This document shows positions 11,507 through 22,968 of a stretch of DNA of 64,000 nucleotides, one piece after another. Location of the stretch: contig OY747711.1 of NCBI GenBank assembly GCA_963556495.2, forward strand, positions 39,304,914 to 39,368,913, given 5' to 3'. How positions within the stretch are numbered: the stretch's first letter is position 1; each line of letters begins with the position of its first letter. The notes under the pieces were generated by a model. It made no database searches. It had not been told where the DNA came from and was given only the letters and a program-made list of their open reading frames with translations. This DNA is from Valencia hispanica (Eukaryota; Chordata; Actinopteri; Cyprinodontiformes; Valenciidae). The translations under genes and the position numbers were made by a program.

Positions 11507-13548
11507 ATGTCTGGGAGCACTTTAGTTTTTACATCTCCCTGGGTAAGAAGGAGCTTGACATATTCAGTGTGTAAAATCAGCAAAATGAAAATCAAGTACT
11601 TCAGGAAAAACTTCAAATGCCCGACCCCACATCTAACGCCATCACCCGGAGTTAATAGAAGCAGAACAGCAGCGGCCGCTTCCAACTCTTGATCAGTGCA
11701 CACTCCACCACTTCACTAAACTTCCAGTCAACTCTGAATGAGCAAAATGGATAAGTAACGCTATTGCTTGTTTCAATTCCAAAGTTCTCGGCCCCTACAG
11801 TGGAAAACAAAGACTTTAGATTCATGGTGCATACCACTGAGTCCAAGTATGTGACACCGTCAAGTCAGTTTTTCACAGAGAAAGCCATACCACAACCTTA
11901 CAAAGAGACAAAAGTTAAAGTTGTTGAAGCCTTGGCTAAAGCCCACAGAGTAGTGCTTACCTGTGATGCATGGACTTCCAGAGCAACCCACTCCTTCATT
12001 ACATTCACAGCTCACTACATCACAGACACCCGGCAGATCGAGTCGCGTGTATTACAAACACGAGTGATGCACAAAAGCCAAACTGCCACTAATGTGAATT
12101 GGATGTTCCACACTGTAGCAAAGGAATGGAATCGAACAATCATTGATTTGGTTATAGTTACAGATAATCCTGCAAATATGCTGGCTGTTGTGAAGCCTGA
12201 TAATACAAATCAAATGTTTTGCACACACAATAAACCTGGCTGCTCAGCGAGCATTGAAGCTTAACCCTGCTTTACCCTGTGCCCTGTTTCCACCGAAGCC
12301 CCATCGAAAGCCATGCACTGCAAGAGAAACAGAAACTTCTGCAGTTACCAGCACACAAGCTGAAAACCGACATAGCAACGAGATGGAACAGCGCTTACAA
12401 GATGGTCAAAGGATATATTTTAAAGCAACAGCTTGCAATCTGTGCTGCTTTCCTCTCTCCTCAGGTGACAAAAAGTGAAAGTTTAGGTGACATCTGCACA
12501 CTCTCCCATGTTGAGGAAATGGCCAAAACACTGAAACCATTAAGAGATGCAACACACATCATGTCAGAGGACTCTACACCCACATTGTCAGTGATTGCTC
12601 CATTGCATGCTCAGCTGTTCATGACACAGAAGCAGGTTCTGCTGAGGATGAGGCACCACTTGTGCAGGAAATAAAAAAGACCATCCATTAAGATCTTTCA
12701 TAGAATTACACAACTGTACAAAGTAAAGCCTAGTTTATACTTCTCCGTCAGCAAGTTTGCACCCACACGCACACGTATTGATCAAGATGTTTTCTTTTCA
12801 TACTTCTCTGCTGCTGTGTTGTAAAGCAATTCTCCTCCAGGACAGCAGGGGGTGCAGACCTTTTCTGGAGGGTCTGCGTACCATTGTAGTGACGTCTCTG
12901 GTCGACAGCGGTTTGTTTACTTCAGCTTGTAAACGCATTTCCACTCAAGGAGCAATGGCTGAAAGAGAGCAAATTTTGATTGAGCTTGAAAGCTTTTTAC
13001 TAGAAGTGCAGCTCATTTTTGTGATGTGAAGCACTTTGGCCGACTTTGGTTGGAAGAAATGTAATATAGAAATAAAAATTGATTGATTGATTGATATAGA
13101 ATACTCTAAACATAGAGGTCTGTTTTGTTGTTCTCTAGACCTCCTGGTGTTCAAAATCACCAAGAGACCATATTAAATAAACTGGCCTTGCAATATAAAG
13201 CATCTAGTGTCCAAAAGCTGCATTGACTACTAATTACATCGACTACAGAGAAAGAAATGATCTTAGGCTGACCAATCACAGACGTGCGCCCTACATTGTG
13301 TTCGACAGAGAGTTAAAAAATTGGGTTCTACTCAGTGCATTGTTGCGTGAGTGACGGGGAGCCCTTGCGTTGATAATGGCCCTGCCTGTCTCTGCATCTC
13401 CGCAGACAGAGAAGTATAAGCTAGGCTTAAGAACATTCTTCTCACTGCCTCCACACTGGATCCCAGGTTCAAAGCCCTGCCTTTCCTCAGCAGAGAGGAA
13501 CAACTAGATGTCCATAACTGGAGTGACTGCAGAAGCTGTGGCTCTTGA
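11507..13548 (+). pseudogene. hAT (ZBED-like) transposase, broken
   Basis: Residual BED zinc-finger sequence lies at 11566-11692 (VCKISKMKIKYFRK, then SRTAAAASNS), with finger residues lost. The frame at 11764-12264 carries the typical hAT run YVTPSSQFFTEKAIPQ, then RVVLTCDAWTSRATHSFIT with the conserved CDAWTS, then IVTDNPANM. A second frame at 12279-12674 carries ALQEKQKLLQLPAHKLKTD, TRWNSAYKM and SEDSTPTLSVIAPLHAQL. After the nested element the C-terminal motif STLDPRFKALPFLS-like continues at 13429-13510. At least one frameshift near 12265, the insertion and stops make it non-functional. Confidence 0.8.
12727..13427. mobile_element. PIF/Harbinger-like element nested in hAT
   Basis: TIRs begin AGCCTAGTTTATACTTCTC and end GAGAAGTATAAGCTAGGCT, with one mismatch in that stretch. 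They are flanked by TAA at 12724-12726 and 13428-13430, the 3 bp duplication expected of PIF/Harbinger. It interrupts the hAT transposase between the LSVIAPLHAQL region and the TLDPRFKAL region. Inside, ATG at 12955 opens MAEREQILIELESFLLEV, a possible first exon of an element protein, and a GATT microsatellite lies at 13078-13096. No transposase core is present. Confidence 0.75.
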
Positions 13549-13560
13549 TGTAAATATTAG

Positions 13561-14199
13561 CATACATCAGGGTTGTACAGTGCAACACATTAGATGAAAA
13601 AAACTGTCCGTGCGATAAACCATTTTTCATATATAGCACTTGTGTGACCGCTTTGCAAGCTGCTTGTTTTTTTGATTTGTATTTTTACTTTAATGGCGGT
13701 TCACACTGTACGCATTTCAGCTGTCTCAAAAGACTGCTCCATGCCACACTGTGCAAGCTCCACCGAGTTCTAAGGGTGTGTCACACTGAATGGCCCGAGA
13801 TTCCAGTAGATCAAAGTGCACACCATCTTGTTTTAGCAGGATGCATCAAAAGTCAACATCATGAACAGACCGGGCTCGTTGAATTTCTGACACTGCCTGA
13901 GGCCAGTGTTGCCAACTTAGTGACTTTGTCGCTATTTCTAATGACTTTTCAGAACCCCTTCAAGACTTTTTTCCCCAAAAAAGTGCATAGCAACAAATCT
14001 AGCAACATTTCTGACTACCCTTAGCTACTTTCTGTAAGATGTTGTCGCCGATATTCCCTGCACATTAGAGACCCGGCCTGCTCTGCATCCAGACTGTCCT
14101 TCCAGACACTCAGAAAGGGAATGATCTGTGACTGTATGCAGCATGATCACAGTACATCGATTGACCAATCATAAACCTTTCTCGGTTCATTCCACCCAA
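13561..14199. other. Repeat-derived sequence, no gene
   Basis: The stretch around 13903-13990 (CAGTGTTGCCAACTTAGTG and CGCTATTTCTAATGAC) looks like a dispersed DNA-transposon repeat common in fish, recalled from memory. No intact coding frame is seen. Confidence 0.35.
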
Positions 14200-14239
14200 T
14201 CACAGACAAAGTTGTTTTCTGTTTAAAATTAATTCAAAA

Positions 14240-14674
14240 GTGAAAAAGAAATCTGAAAGTACATAAGACGGATCTTTCTTTTCTATGTTTTTGTGCATAC
14301 TTGCACAAACTAAGGTATGGCTTTTTGGCTGCAACTCTTCCAATAAGAGCCCTTCTGGCAAGACTTCACCGGACAGTAGATGGGTGTACCTGGGTCCCAC
14401 TAGTTTCTGCCATTTATGAGCACATGGCACAGCTGTATATCTTCTGATTTTGAAGGGTAATAAGCTTGATGTGTCTTTCATCTGCTGCATTACGTTTCCT
14501 TCGACTACCACTGCGTCTACGATCCTCAACTTTGCCTGTTTCTTTGTGCTTCTTCAAAAGAGCTTGAACAGCACATCTTGAAACCCCAGTCTCCTTTGAA
14601 GTCTTTGTGTGGCAGAGACCTTGCTGATGCATTATAACTACCTCGTGTCTTGTTGCTGTACTCAATCTTGCCAT
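14240..14674 (-). pseudogene. Tc1-like transposase, N-terminal fragment
   Basis: Minus-strand ATG at 14674 opens MARLSTATRHEVVIMHQQG followed by KTSKETGVSRCAVQALLKK, the paired helix-turn-helix of Tc1 transposases, and VEDRRRSGSRRKRNAADE. After a frameshift near 14430 the sequence resumes with AETSGTQVHPSTVR-type coding near 14340-14410. The DD34E catalytic domain is absent. A damaged 5' part of a Tc1 element, next to an AT microsatellite. Confidence 0.8.
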
Positions 14675-14740
14675 GACATGAAGCTATCTACCACAACCTC
14701 ACCTTGGTAACAGACTTTGGCTGTTCCTCACCAGGTTTAA

Positions 14741-14742
<2 letters not shown>

Positions 14743-14811
<69 letters not shown>

Positions 14812-14998
14812 ACGTGCAAACATTAATCATTAATACACTGATACAGAGCTCAGGAGGTAACTTGGATGCAAGTGCCATGCCCAGGGGCACACTGGCATGT
14901 GACAGAAGGGAGATGTATATATATATATATCTATATATATAGATATATATAGATATATATCTATATATATATATATATATCTATATATATATATATAT
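14743..14998. repeat. AT microsatellites and TATATCTATATA array
   Basis: A pure AT run lies at about 14743-14800. A second tract at 14913-14998 is built of TATATATC and TATATAGA units and is strongly self-complementary. Reading frames across it are low-complexity artefacts. Confidence 0.9.
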
Positions 14999-15044
14999 GA
15001 ACTCTGGTATCTTAGCTGCACCTATGACCCCTCTGTTCTGGACA

Positions 15045-15690
15045 GAGATGTCTGATGTTTCACTTGATATCTAAGGTTACTACCCCAAGTGCTCTGATGA
15101 CTATGGGTACTACACTTGCCTTCACCTGCCAGGCTCTCTCTAGCTCTTCCCTATGACCTTGGCATTTCTTCAGTTTCTCATTTTCCTTTTTCCTGATGCT
15201 TCCATCACTTGGGATTGCCACATTGATCACAACAGCTGACCTCCCCTGGTTATCAATGATCACAATGTCTTGCGGTACCATAGCTCAGTCATTCTCCACC
15301 ACCTTGTCTACCATCTTGGCAGATAATTCCCAAGGTGTCTCCAGTTTGTATGCTATGACTCGTGCTTCTGTGCTGTCCTTCAGTCTGGGCCTCTCTTGTA
15401 AGAGACCTATTATTTGGTCAAATCAGTCACATCAGCTATAAGTCTGTGGTACATCCCATGCTTCAGATTTCCCTCCCATAATGATTCCTTCTCTAGCTCC
15501 TTCTCTTACAGTATCTGTTGTCTGATACATTGACGGAGCACTTCATTCTCGGGGCCATGTTCTTGATGTATTATTGGAGCTTGGATGTTTGGCTCTGATG
15601 CTCGCTAGACCTATTTCTATGTGCTAAGTGTAAAGCCTGTGGATGCTGGCTTCGGGGAGGAATCCACCATGCATGGTGAGTAGTTTTTGT
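15045..15690 (-). pseudogene. LINE ORF 3' remnant, family uncertain
   Basis: The minus-strand frame at 15060-15281 reads QDIVIIDNQGRSAVVINVAI, then PSDGSIRKKENEKLKK, then KASVVPIVIRALGVVT. This matches the C-terminal region of a LINE protein common in fish, possibly the restriction-like endonuclease part of an R2/R4-type element. Degraded coding continues upstream toward 15690, with stops such as the one near 15290. Clade assignment is tentative. Confidence 0.5.
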
Positions 15691-16254
15691 GTTTTATTAA
15701 TCTATGGTTTGAATTTTTAACGTTGGCCAACTTATTACCCCAACAGGGTATCTGATTACAGGAAAAGGATTGCTCTTGATTGTCCAGACCTTGTTCTTGT
15801 CACTGAACTGACGTTTCAGAATATGCCCTACTCATTGCTGGTAATTGGCTGTTGCTGGTTTCCTTGTGGCCTTTCTGTGGTTGCTATTTGCCTGTTGTAT
15901 TCCATGGTACTTATAGCTTACTTCAATGTAACCCAGAAGAATAAAACGTCAGTTTTTCTCTTCTTTATTTATCTTCCTTATTTATTTAAATACATTTCCA
16001 CTATTTTAGTTTGAAAAATCATTTATTTTGAAAATAGGAAGTGTGATCTTCCCATAGCTTTATTTGTCTGCTTCATAGTCTTCTGCACTTAGAAAATGTG
16101 CTGAACTATATGGCTTGTCTTGGTGAGTTTTAATGCAGAATTATTGCAGAAGTATTGTAAACAAATATTAGCATCTTCTTAAAGCTAATTTTTAATATTC
16201 ACTGTGTTAAGTTGGTGCAAGCATGGCTATTATTATTATGCTGTGGGGAAATAC
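15691..16254. other. AT-rich, no gene recognised
   Basis: Short frames such as 15823-16014 have no recognisable domain. AATAAA occurs near 15940. Nothing firm. Confidence 0.35.
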
Positions 16255-16258
16255 TTAA

Positions 16259-17186
16259 AGTGTAACCGAACCCCATGAAAAATCATAACCACGCCCCCAG
16301 ACAACATTTGAAAAATTCTACAAAGTGGGCGGTGCCAAGAAGCACGGAGGGGTATGGACAAGTGTGGAGGATGAGCGGAGGGGGGAACGTAGGGGTGTGT
16401 TCAGGACAGTGACAGCTCTCTTAATCTGACTCTGAAACATGGACAGTGACCAAAGCGACGTTGGCAGTTTTGCAACTGATCGATCTGATCAACATTCATC
16501 TGTTTTGAACGTTGGCCTATGTTAGCATTACCACTACGAGACCGGACTCCTCCTGTCTCCCTCTGCCTCAGCAGCGCCGGCCTCGGGCAGCGCTGACTCG
16601 GCGCCCTGAGCCAGCGGATCTCCTCCGTCGTCACCGGAGGTAGAGAGATGGAGAAAGGCTTTATGGAGCCCAGCGGCCGCGAGCCGTATCAATTCGAGCC
16701 GCTGGCTCAGGGCGCTGAGTCAGCGCTGTCCGAGGCTGGCGCTGCCGCTGCTGGGGCGGAGGGAGACAGAATGGGTCCAGTCTCTGAGTGGTAATGCTAA
16801 CATAGGCTGACGTTCAAAACAGTAGGTTAGCTATGCTAACTAAGTGCTAATGTGATAATAATGGTAACCTGAAAAAGGCAATCCAACTCCAAACTCGCCA
16901 CGGGGCCGGTATGTCACGAGGCGTGTCTGAGACCATGCCTGTGACACAGTCAATGCCTGTGACGTAAAGATGTACCGCTCTCCACCAATCACAAAATTCA
17001 AATGCTGTAGCCACAGTCCAACCCTAAGAGGGCAGCACTAAGACGCTTTTAGACCAAAAAGTGTAGAATTACACAAGTTTACACGAAAATGTAAAAGAAA
17101 TCCCAGAAACTGAAAGATTGCATTGGTAAATACCCATTTATACAGTTTAGAAGCAAAAAAAAGTTGTTTTGGGGTTTAGTTACTCT
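16259..17186. mobile_element. TTAA-type element with central palindrome
   Basis: The ends AGTGTAACCGAACCCCA (from 16259) and TGGGGTTTAGTTACTCT (to 17186) are TIRs with a few mismatches. The left flank is TTAA at 16255-16258. The right flank is TTAC, read as a TTAA with one change. A central palindrome pairs 16503-16612 with 16700-16822, for example CCTATGTTAGCATTACCAC with GTGGTAATGCTAACATAGG. A short frame from ATG 16439 (MDSDQSDVGSFATDRSDQ) precedes the palindrome. No transposase is present. Confidence 0.65.
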
Positions 17187-17190
17187 TTAC

Positions 17191-18373
17191 GTAGTCAACA
17201 AGAAATACCCAAAAATAATGATAAAAATAGTACAATCTGCATTAAAAGTTGTATTTTAAATATAAAAGAGAAAATATAATCAGATTTAATTTAGCTAACC
17301 ACTTTCATTACATTTTTCTTAATCAATTCTTTTTTTATATATATATGGGGTGAATATTCAGGAATACCATGCCTTTGATGGGCTGCTATTACCATTTATT
17401 ATTCAATTATGAATCATGAACAGTGTCAATGGACTTAAATAACAACTAACAGTCAAGTACTTATAAATAAATTCAGTTCTTACTTGATGTCGTAACTTCA
17501 GTTTGAAACCTTTACAGACCATAATCCTAATATGGGGTTTCTACAATAATTTTAAATAACTGTCAAGACAAGGACAGTGTGTCAGAAATATAGGATAATC
17601 ACAAATTACATACTAATAAAAGAAACAGTCACTCATTCTGACAAAAGCATGACATGAAACATTTAAATTTTTTAGACGTATTAACGTAGTACAAATTTGA
17701 GTCCAAGAACACTGGACATCATCTTATGAAGTGAAGCTCAACATGATATATATCCTGTCTTTCATCTTAACCTTTTTTTTTTTTTTAACAGAAAACAAAC
17801 AAAAACATGTTAATGTAAATCTTAATTCTGTGCAGTTTTAGGTCCTTACGCAGACTGGTCTGTGTGTCCTCTATTCCCAGCAGAATTTGGCAAAACATAT
17901 CAATACAAAATAACACTAACACGAATAAATTTACCAGAACTCATGCCATTTTAACCAAAGAACAGTTTCCATGTAGACTGCTTTGTAAAATAAAAAAATA
18001 CACAACAATCCAAATTTGACCTCCATCCCTCAAAAATATTCCATTATTCTAAATCCTTTTATCTGAGAGAGGGGACAAATTACTCTATAAACAACCCACG
18101 CCTAAAGCAGTCAACATGGATTAACACCACAAGTGAAACCTAAAATAGACTTTAGAGTTTGGGGTGAGCTAGCTGACCCTTTAAGAAAAGATGACAGAAC
18201 ATTTCAAGTTTATTATGAGAATATTTCTAGTTCCTGAGTTTTATTTAATGTGTTTACTGCAAATGTTTTACAATGAAAGAGATATTAAAAGATGACATAA
18301 TCTTTATTAAAATGAAATGATAAACAAAACATACATTACACAACAAGATGAAGAAATTTTTTCTCTTAATTTC
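17191..18373. other. No gene recognised
   Basis: AT-rich sequence with a 14-base T run near 17772. No coding frame, repeat family or RNA gene is recognised. Confidence 0.4.
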
Positions 18374-18547
18374 AGGAGGCCGTTGCACAAAACTAGGATA
18401 AGGGATTAAGCCGGAATATCGTGGTTATCCTGGCTCAATTTATCCGTGATCCAGTTGCACAAAAAACAGGATGGGGGCAGTAGGATATATTATAGTAAGC
18501 TACAGGGACATTTATTCAGTGGAGCTAGCCTGCTCACACCAGGCTAA

Positions 18548-19512
18548 AGGTCTTTGCACACCGGGTCCGTTTTTTTCGTGCGGTTAATTCGCACTACAGT
18601 ATTTTCTTTCGAATCAATGTCAAGTCAATTGGGACGTGCACACCACTGACGAAATTCAATCCTGCGATTTTGCGAGGTTTATTTTTTCGGATTGAGGTCG
18701 ATTTTTTAAAAACTCGTATCCGACAGATAAACACTTGACCAATCAGAGGCATGGTGATGGCGTCATCAGAGCCGAGAGTCGCGAACTGAAGTATCACTTT
18801 CATTGAAGTAACTAATTTTTTTCTTCACCATGGCTGAGCGTCTGATCCTTGCTGTGTCCCAGCACCCCTGTCTCTTTAATAAAAAACAGAAAAACTACAA
18901 GGACAACGATTATAAGGATAATGTGTGGCGATCCATTGCTGAAGAACTTGGATATGAAGATGGTAAGTAAATCAATGTGTAAAAATAGCTGTGTAGCCAT
19001 TAGCTCTCGATACGTCATGACTTGACACCTCTTTGAAATTCAAGCAGAAATGTACACAAAAGTTTACAAAACTTGAACGTTAATCAAACACATAGTCACA
19101 AATCCATAACATCTCAAACGAGATGCGGTAACTTATTAACCTGGAGTGCGTGAAATCGTCTTTTGCGCTAGATGTGATTTGTTTTCTCACAGTTGAAATG
19201 CTCGTCAATGGTTTGGCTACACGTTAAATAGGACAATTTAAGTTTGGTTTATTGTTGTGCATGTTATGATTGATTACAGAGGAATATCATATTTGTTAAC
19301 TACAGCCGCAATGTTCTCATCACAACATTCCCTTCCCGGTGTTCTCTGTTGTTGATAAGGGATGTGCGGAAAGTTTTTTTAATAGAATATTCATAATTTA
19401 TTCACAATTTCGCAGTGCGTCTGGTATGCATAAACAACAGGTCGATTTTTGGCCTCCGATTTTTCGCAATTTCGTGTCGTTTATTCGTATCGGACCCGGT
19501 GTGCAAAGACCT
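18548..19512. mobile_element. PIF/Harbinger-like element with MADF exon
   Basis: Perfect 22 bp TIRs lie at 18548-18569 (AGGTCTTTGCACACCGGG...) and 19491-19512. They are flanked by TAA at 18545-18547 and 19513-19515, the Harbinger-type duplication. It holds only a first coding exon and no transposase, so it is a non-autonomous deletion derivative. Confidence 0.85.
18830..18962 (+). pseudogene. MADF-domain first exon of a Harbinger-type element
   Basis: ATG at 18830 in context ACCATGG opens MAERLILAVSQHPCLFNKK, followed by YKDNDYKDNVWRSIAEELG. These match the start of a MADF domain: hydrophobic LI-AV, a Pro and Leu at the turn, the YKD repeat and the W-IA helix. It ends at a strong donor GTAAGT at 18963. 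MADF proteins are DNA-binding partners encoded by PIF/Harbinger transposons and by host genes. The later exons are absent between here and the right TIR, so this is a retained exon and not a working gene. Confidence 0.65.
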
Positions 19513-19704
19513 TAAGTCCCAGGATCTATTTAATCTCATCCTTTATCTCAGTCAGCTGTCACTACAAACTGGAATCAATAGTTATTCCACTGCTCACTAC
19601 ACATTGTTATAACATTATTTAACCTTTGTGATTATTAATTTTTATCACTTTGAATAAAAGATCATTTCAGATGATTTTGCAGTCTCTCATAGACTGCAAG
19701 GCTA

Positions 19705-21207
19705 TATAAACTCAGCAAAAAAAGAAACGTCCCTTTTTCAGGACTGTGTATTTCAACAATGTTGTAAAAATCCAAATAACTTTACAGATCTTCATTGTAA
19801 AAGGTTTAAACAATGTTTTCCATGCATGTTCAATTAACCATAATCAATTCATTAACATGCACCTGTGGAATGGTCGTTAAGACCTTAACAGCTTACAGAA
19901 TGTAGGCATTTAAGGTCACAGTTCTAAAAACGCAGGACACTAAAGAGACTTGTCTACCGACTGTGAAAAACACCCAAAGAAAGATGCCCAGGGTCCCTGC
20001 TCATCTGTGTGAACGTGCATTAGGCATGCTGCAGGGAGGCATGAGGACTGCTGATGTGGCTAGGGCAATAAATTGCCATGTCCGCAATGTGAGACGCCTA
20101 AGACAGCGCTACAGGGAGACAGGAAGGACAGCTGATCATCCTCGCAGTGGAAGACCACGTGTAACAATACCTGCACATGATCGGTATATCCGAATATCAC
20201 ACCTGCGTGACAGGTACAGGGTGGTTACAACAACTGCCCGAGTCACACCAGGAACACACAATCCCTCCATCAGTGCTCAGACTGTCCGCAATAGGCTGAG
20301 AGAGGCTGGACTGAGAGCTTGTAGGCCTGTTGTAAGGCAGGTCCTTACCAGACATCACCAGCAACAACACCGCCTATGGGCACAAACCCACCTTCGCTGG
20401 ACCAGACAGGAGAGGCAAAAAGTGCTCTTCACTGATGAGTCACGGTTTTGTCTCACCAGGGGTGATGGACGGATTCATGTTTATTGTCGAGGGAATGAGC
20501 GTTACACCGAGGCCTGTACCCTGGAGCGGGATCGATTTGGAGGTGGGGGGTCCGTCATGGTCTGGGGCGGTATATCACATCACCATCGGACTGAGCTTGT
20601 TGTCATTGCAGGCAATCTCAATACCTTGCGGTACAGGGAAGACATCCTCCTCCCTCATGTGGTACCCTTTATGCATGCTCATCCGGACATGATCCTCCAG
20701 CAGGACAATGCCACCAGCCATACTGCTTGTTCTGTGCGTGAGTTTCTGCATGACAGCAATGTCGGTGTTCTGCCATGGCCAGCGAAGAGCCCGGATCTCA
20801 ATCCCATTGAGCATGTCTGGGACCTGTTGGATCGCAGAGTGAGGGCTAGGGCCATTCCCCCCAGAAATGTCCAGGAACTTGCAAGTGCCTTGGTGGAAGA
20901 GTGGGGTAACATCTCACAGCAAGAACTGACAAATCAGGTCCAGTCCATGAGGAGGAGATGCACTGCAGTACTTCAAGCAGCTGGTGGCCACACCAGATAC
21001 GGACTGGTACTTTTGATTTTGAGCCTCCCTTCATTCAAGGACACATTATTCTATTTCTGTTAGTCACATGTCTGTGAAACATTTTTGGTTTATGTCTTAT
21101 GGTGTTGACTCTTTTAGTGTTCATACAAAATTTTTACACACATTAAGTTGACTGAAAGTAAAAACAGTTGAAAGTCAGAGGACTATTCTTTTTTTGCTGA
21201 ATTTATA
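19705..21207 (+). mobile_element. Tc1-like transposon, near complete
   Basis: The left end TATAAACTCAGCAAAAAAAG and the right end, whose complement is TATAAATTCAGCAAAAAAAG, are inverted repeats around a full transposase frame. TA dinucleotides flank both sides, as expected for TA insertion. It sits inside the older element at 18374-22790. Confidence 0.85.
19963..21063 (+). CDS. Tc1-like DD34E transposase, stop codon shifted
   Basis: Catalyses cut-and-paste transposition at TA sites. The N-terminal paired helix-turn-helix covers about residues 8-120, including GMRTADVARAINCHVRNVRR and the AT-hook-like GRPRV. The catalytic triad is D in FTDESRF, D in LQQDNATSH and E in SPDLNPIEHVWD. The last two are separated by 34 residues, giving DD34E. 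The start is probably the second Met, in KMPRVPAHL at 19984. The frame runs past GGHTRY for about 23 residues. Members of this family usually end with a TGA where GGA is found here, so a stop loss has added a tail. No internal stop or frameshift is seen, so activity is possible but untested. Confidence 0.85.
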   Translation: MKNTQRKMPRVPAHLCERALGMLQGGMRTADVARAINCHVRNVRRLRQRYRETGRTADHPRSGRPRVTIPAHDRYIRISHLRDRYRVVTTTARVTPGTHNPSISAQTVRNRLREAGLRACRPVVRQVLTRHHQQQHRLWAQTHLRWTRQERQKVLFTDESRFCLTRGDGRIHVYCRGNERYTEACTLERDRFGGGGSVMVWGGISHHHRTELVVIAGNLNTLRYREDILLPHVVPFMHAHPDMILQQDNATSHTACSVREFLHDSNVGVLPWPAKSPDLNPIEHVWDLLDRRVRARAIPPRNVQELASALVEEWGNISQQELTNQVQSMRRRCTAVLQAAGGHTRYGLVLLILSLPSFKDTLFYFC

Positions 21208-22404
21208 AAATGACGGAATATTATGACCACAGAGGAAAACTCCCACAGACTTCAAGAATAAAGTCATAAATTTATGAGAATATAGTCAAATCATTGTAAC
21301 CTGTGGGGTGGTTTTGGTCATACAAGCACTAAATAAGCTGTCGTGGAGCACGTCACACGGCACGGCCAAGGAGCTGTGAAGCACACACTGTTTTTCATCA
21401 CAACTCTCCAGACAAAAGAAATGTTCCTTGGACGACTGAATAATAATGAGGAGGAGAGTTGTTCAAATGAGGACTTAGGTTTCACAATCTTTTGGTACAT
21501 CAGCATCACATTGTCATAAGTACTCCGTCGTATAAAATAGCCTACACAACCCATATAAATAAAAATACCCATAAAAGTGTAACACTATGTTCCTTTATTG
21601 AATAAGGATAAAACAAAACAGGTAAATCATCATCCCCTTTCACAAATGAAGTCACGCATTGACTCTTCAAGATAGAAGCCACAGAATCAAAGCATATTAT
21701 GAAACACAAGGATAAATACACATTCAAAGGTCTGAATAAAATACACCCCACTTGTCTGTACACTGAAATAAATGCAGGACAAATCCATACACATCAAATG
21801 AATAGACAAATGAATGGGTGCAGTAGGAAGCCTGTATACACACACAGTATACAGCACAAACATATTAATCCTCTGCCACTGCAGGACATGTTTAACTGAA
21901 ATCTAAAGCATGCATATTAACTAAGATAATATAACCCATGTTACCAGAAACACCCCTAAAACAGTACAGACAATGCGTGAGCCGGCACTTGCAGAAACCA
22001 GAATATTCTCATATTTGATTTTTTTTATTTTGGCTTGCTGCCATGTCCATTTTCGCCCAGGCATTAATCTACATCACACACACGAGGGCGATTAGAGCAA
22101 ACATAAGAAAAGAGAAACTTTATTTATGCCAAAAGGAAATTCAGTTAAGTCAGTGAGCAAACGGCCTTGTGTCCTTTAAAAAGGTGCTGTATAAATTTTA
22201 TTTAATATTGTTATTTATATTATTATTAGCTCGTGTATTTATCAAAGAGGTTTACAGTCTGAATGAGTTACATTTACACAATTTCCCTCATTTCTGCAGC
22301 TCATTTCAATAAAACATTCAACTGATTCATAATCAGAGTATAACTGCATTTTTTTGGAGATGTGAATTGTACAACAGAGCGGTGAGTGTTTAATTGTTCA
22401 CTTC
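21208..22404. other. Interior of older element, no gene
   Basis: No recognised coding domain. Short frames at 21318-21899 are unsupported. This is presumably decayed interior of the Harbinger-like element. Confidence 0.35.
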
Positions 22405-22540
22405 TTATGTATTCAGGCAGTTAGCTATACTTTGCCACTCTTTTTCTCTTTGCTTTATCACCGGGGCGGTGTTGCCTTTCTTTTTAATGTCTTTTACCGC
22501 CTCGTATGTCTCCATGAGGATTTCTGCCTCCGATGGGTAG
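22405..22540 (-). pseudogene. Myb/SANT-like DNA-binding domain fragment
   Basis: The minus strand reads SEAEILMETYEAVKDIKKKG, then NTAPVIKQREKEWQSIANCL, then a stop. This is the Myb/SANT-like (NAIF1-type) domain encoded next to the transposase in fish Harbinger elements. An upstream ATG (MANRG) is one frame out, so the copy has a frameshift and is truncated. Confidence 0.6.
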
Positions 22541-22816
22541 TATGCCCTCTATTTGCCATGGTGGATCAGTGAATCTGTGATCGGTGGAGGGGTCTAGCTG
22601 AGGGAGCTGTGATCGCATATTTATCCAGGATAGGTTACACCTGGCTTGATGATCGCGTCTGCTCATTCTGGCTTGGTGTTTGTGCAACCAATTAAGCCTG
22701 GATGCTTTTGCTTTGGATTCAATGAGCTCGGCTCCCTTACTTATGCTGGATGTCTTAATCCCACTTTTGTGCTACGGGCCCCAGGGATTATCTATGGAGC
22801 TAGAATTGGGACTTTA

Positions 22817-22968
22817 GTTTTGTACCTGTAACTTATGATTTGTACCTGTAACTTATGTTTTGTACTTCTAACTTACGTTTTGTAAATTGTACACATTTTA
22901 AAAATACAGGTTTCAGGTTTGAAGTTTGAAGTTTCAGGTTTCAAGTTTCAAGTTTCAAGTTACAGATC
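22817..22968. repeat. Short tandem repeats
   Basis: About three copies of a roughly 20 bp unit (TTGTACCTGTAACTTATG type) lie at 22817-22880. GTTTCAAGTTTCAAG-type units of 7-8 bp follow at 22910-22968. Confidence 0.7.

Larger units (their letters stand above)
11229..13560 (+). mobile_element. hAT transposon remnant
   Basis: Begins near GGGTGCCAAAAAAAG and holds a damaged BED-finger segment, a hAT transposase core and the start of the C-terminal region. It is split by a 701 bp Harbinger-like insertion at 12727-13427. The right end is not identified; the last recognisable coding piece ends near 13548. Confidence 0.7.
18374..22790. mobile_element. Old Harbinger-like element carrying nested insertions
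   Basis: The left end GGAGGCCGTTGCACAAAAC with GGGATTAAG, and the right end, whose complement reads GGGGCCCGTAGCACAAAAG with GGGATTAAG, look like diverged TIRs of one family. A Myb/SANT-like coding remnant lies near the right end on the minus strand (22405-22540). A 965 bp MADF element and a Tc1 element sit inside. The outer target duplication could not be defined, so the boundaries are approximate. Confidence 0.5.

Noticed and set aside
22484..22687. 67-residue minus-strand frame near the right end of the older element
   Set aside because: It is the wrong frame over the Myb/SANT remnant; the domain is readable in the neighbouring frame.
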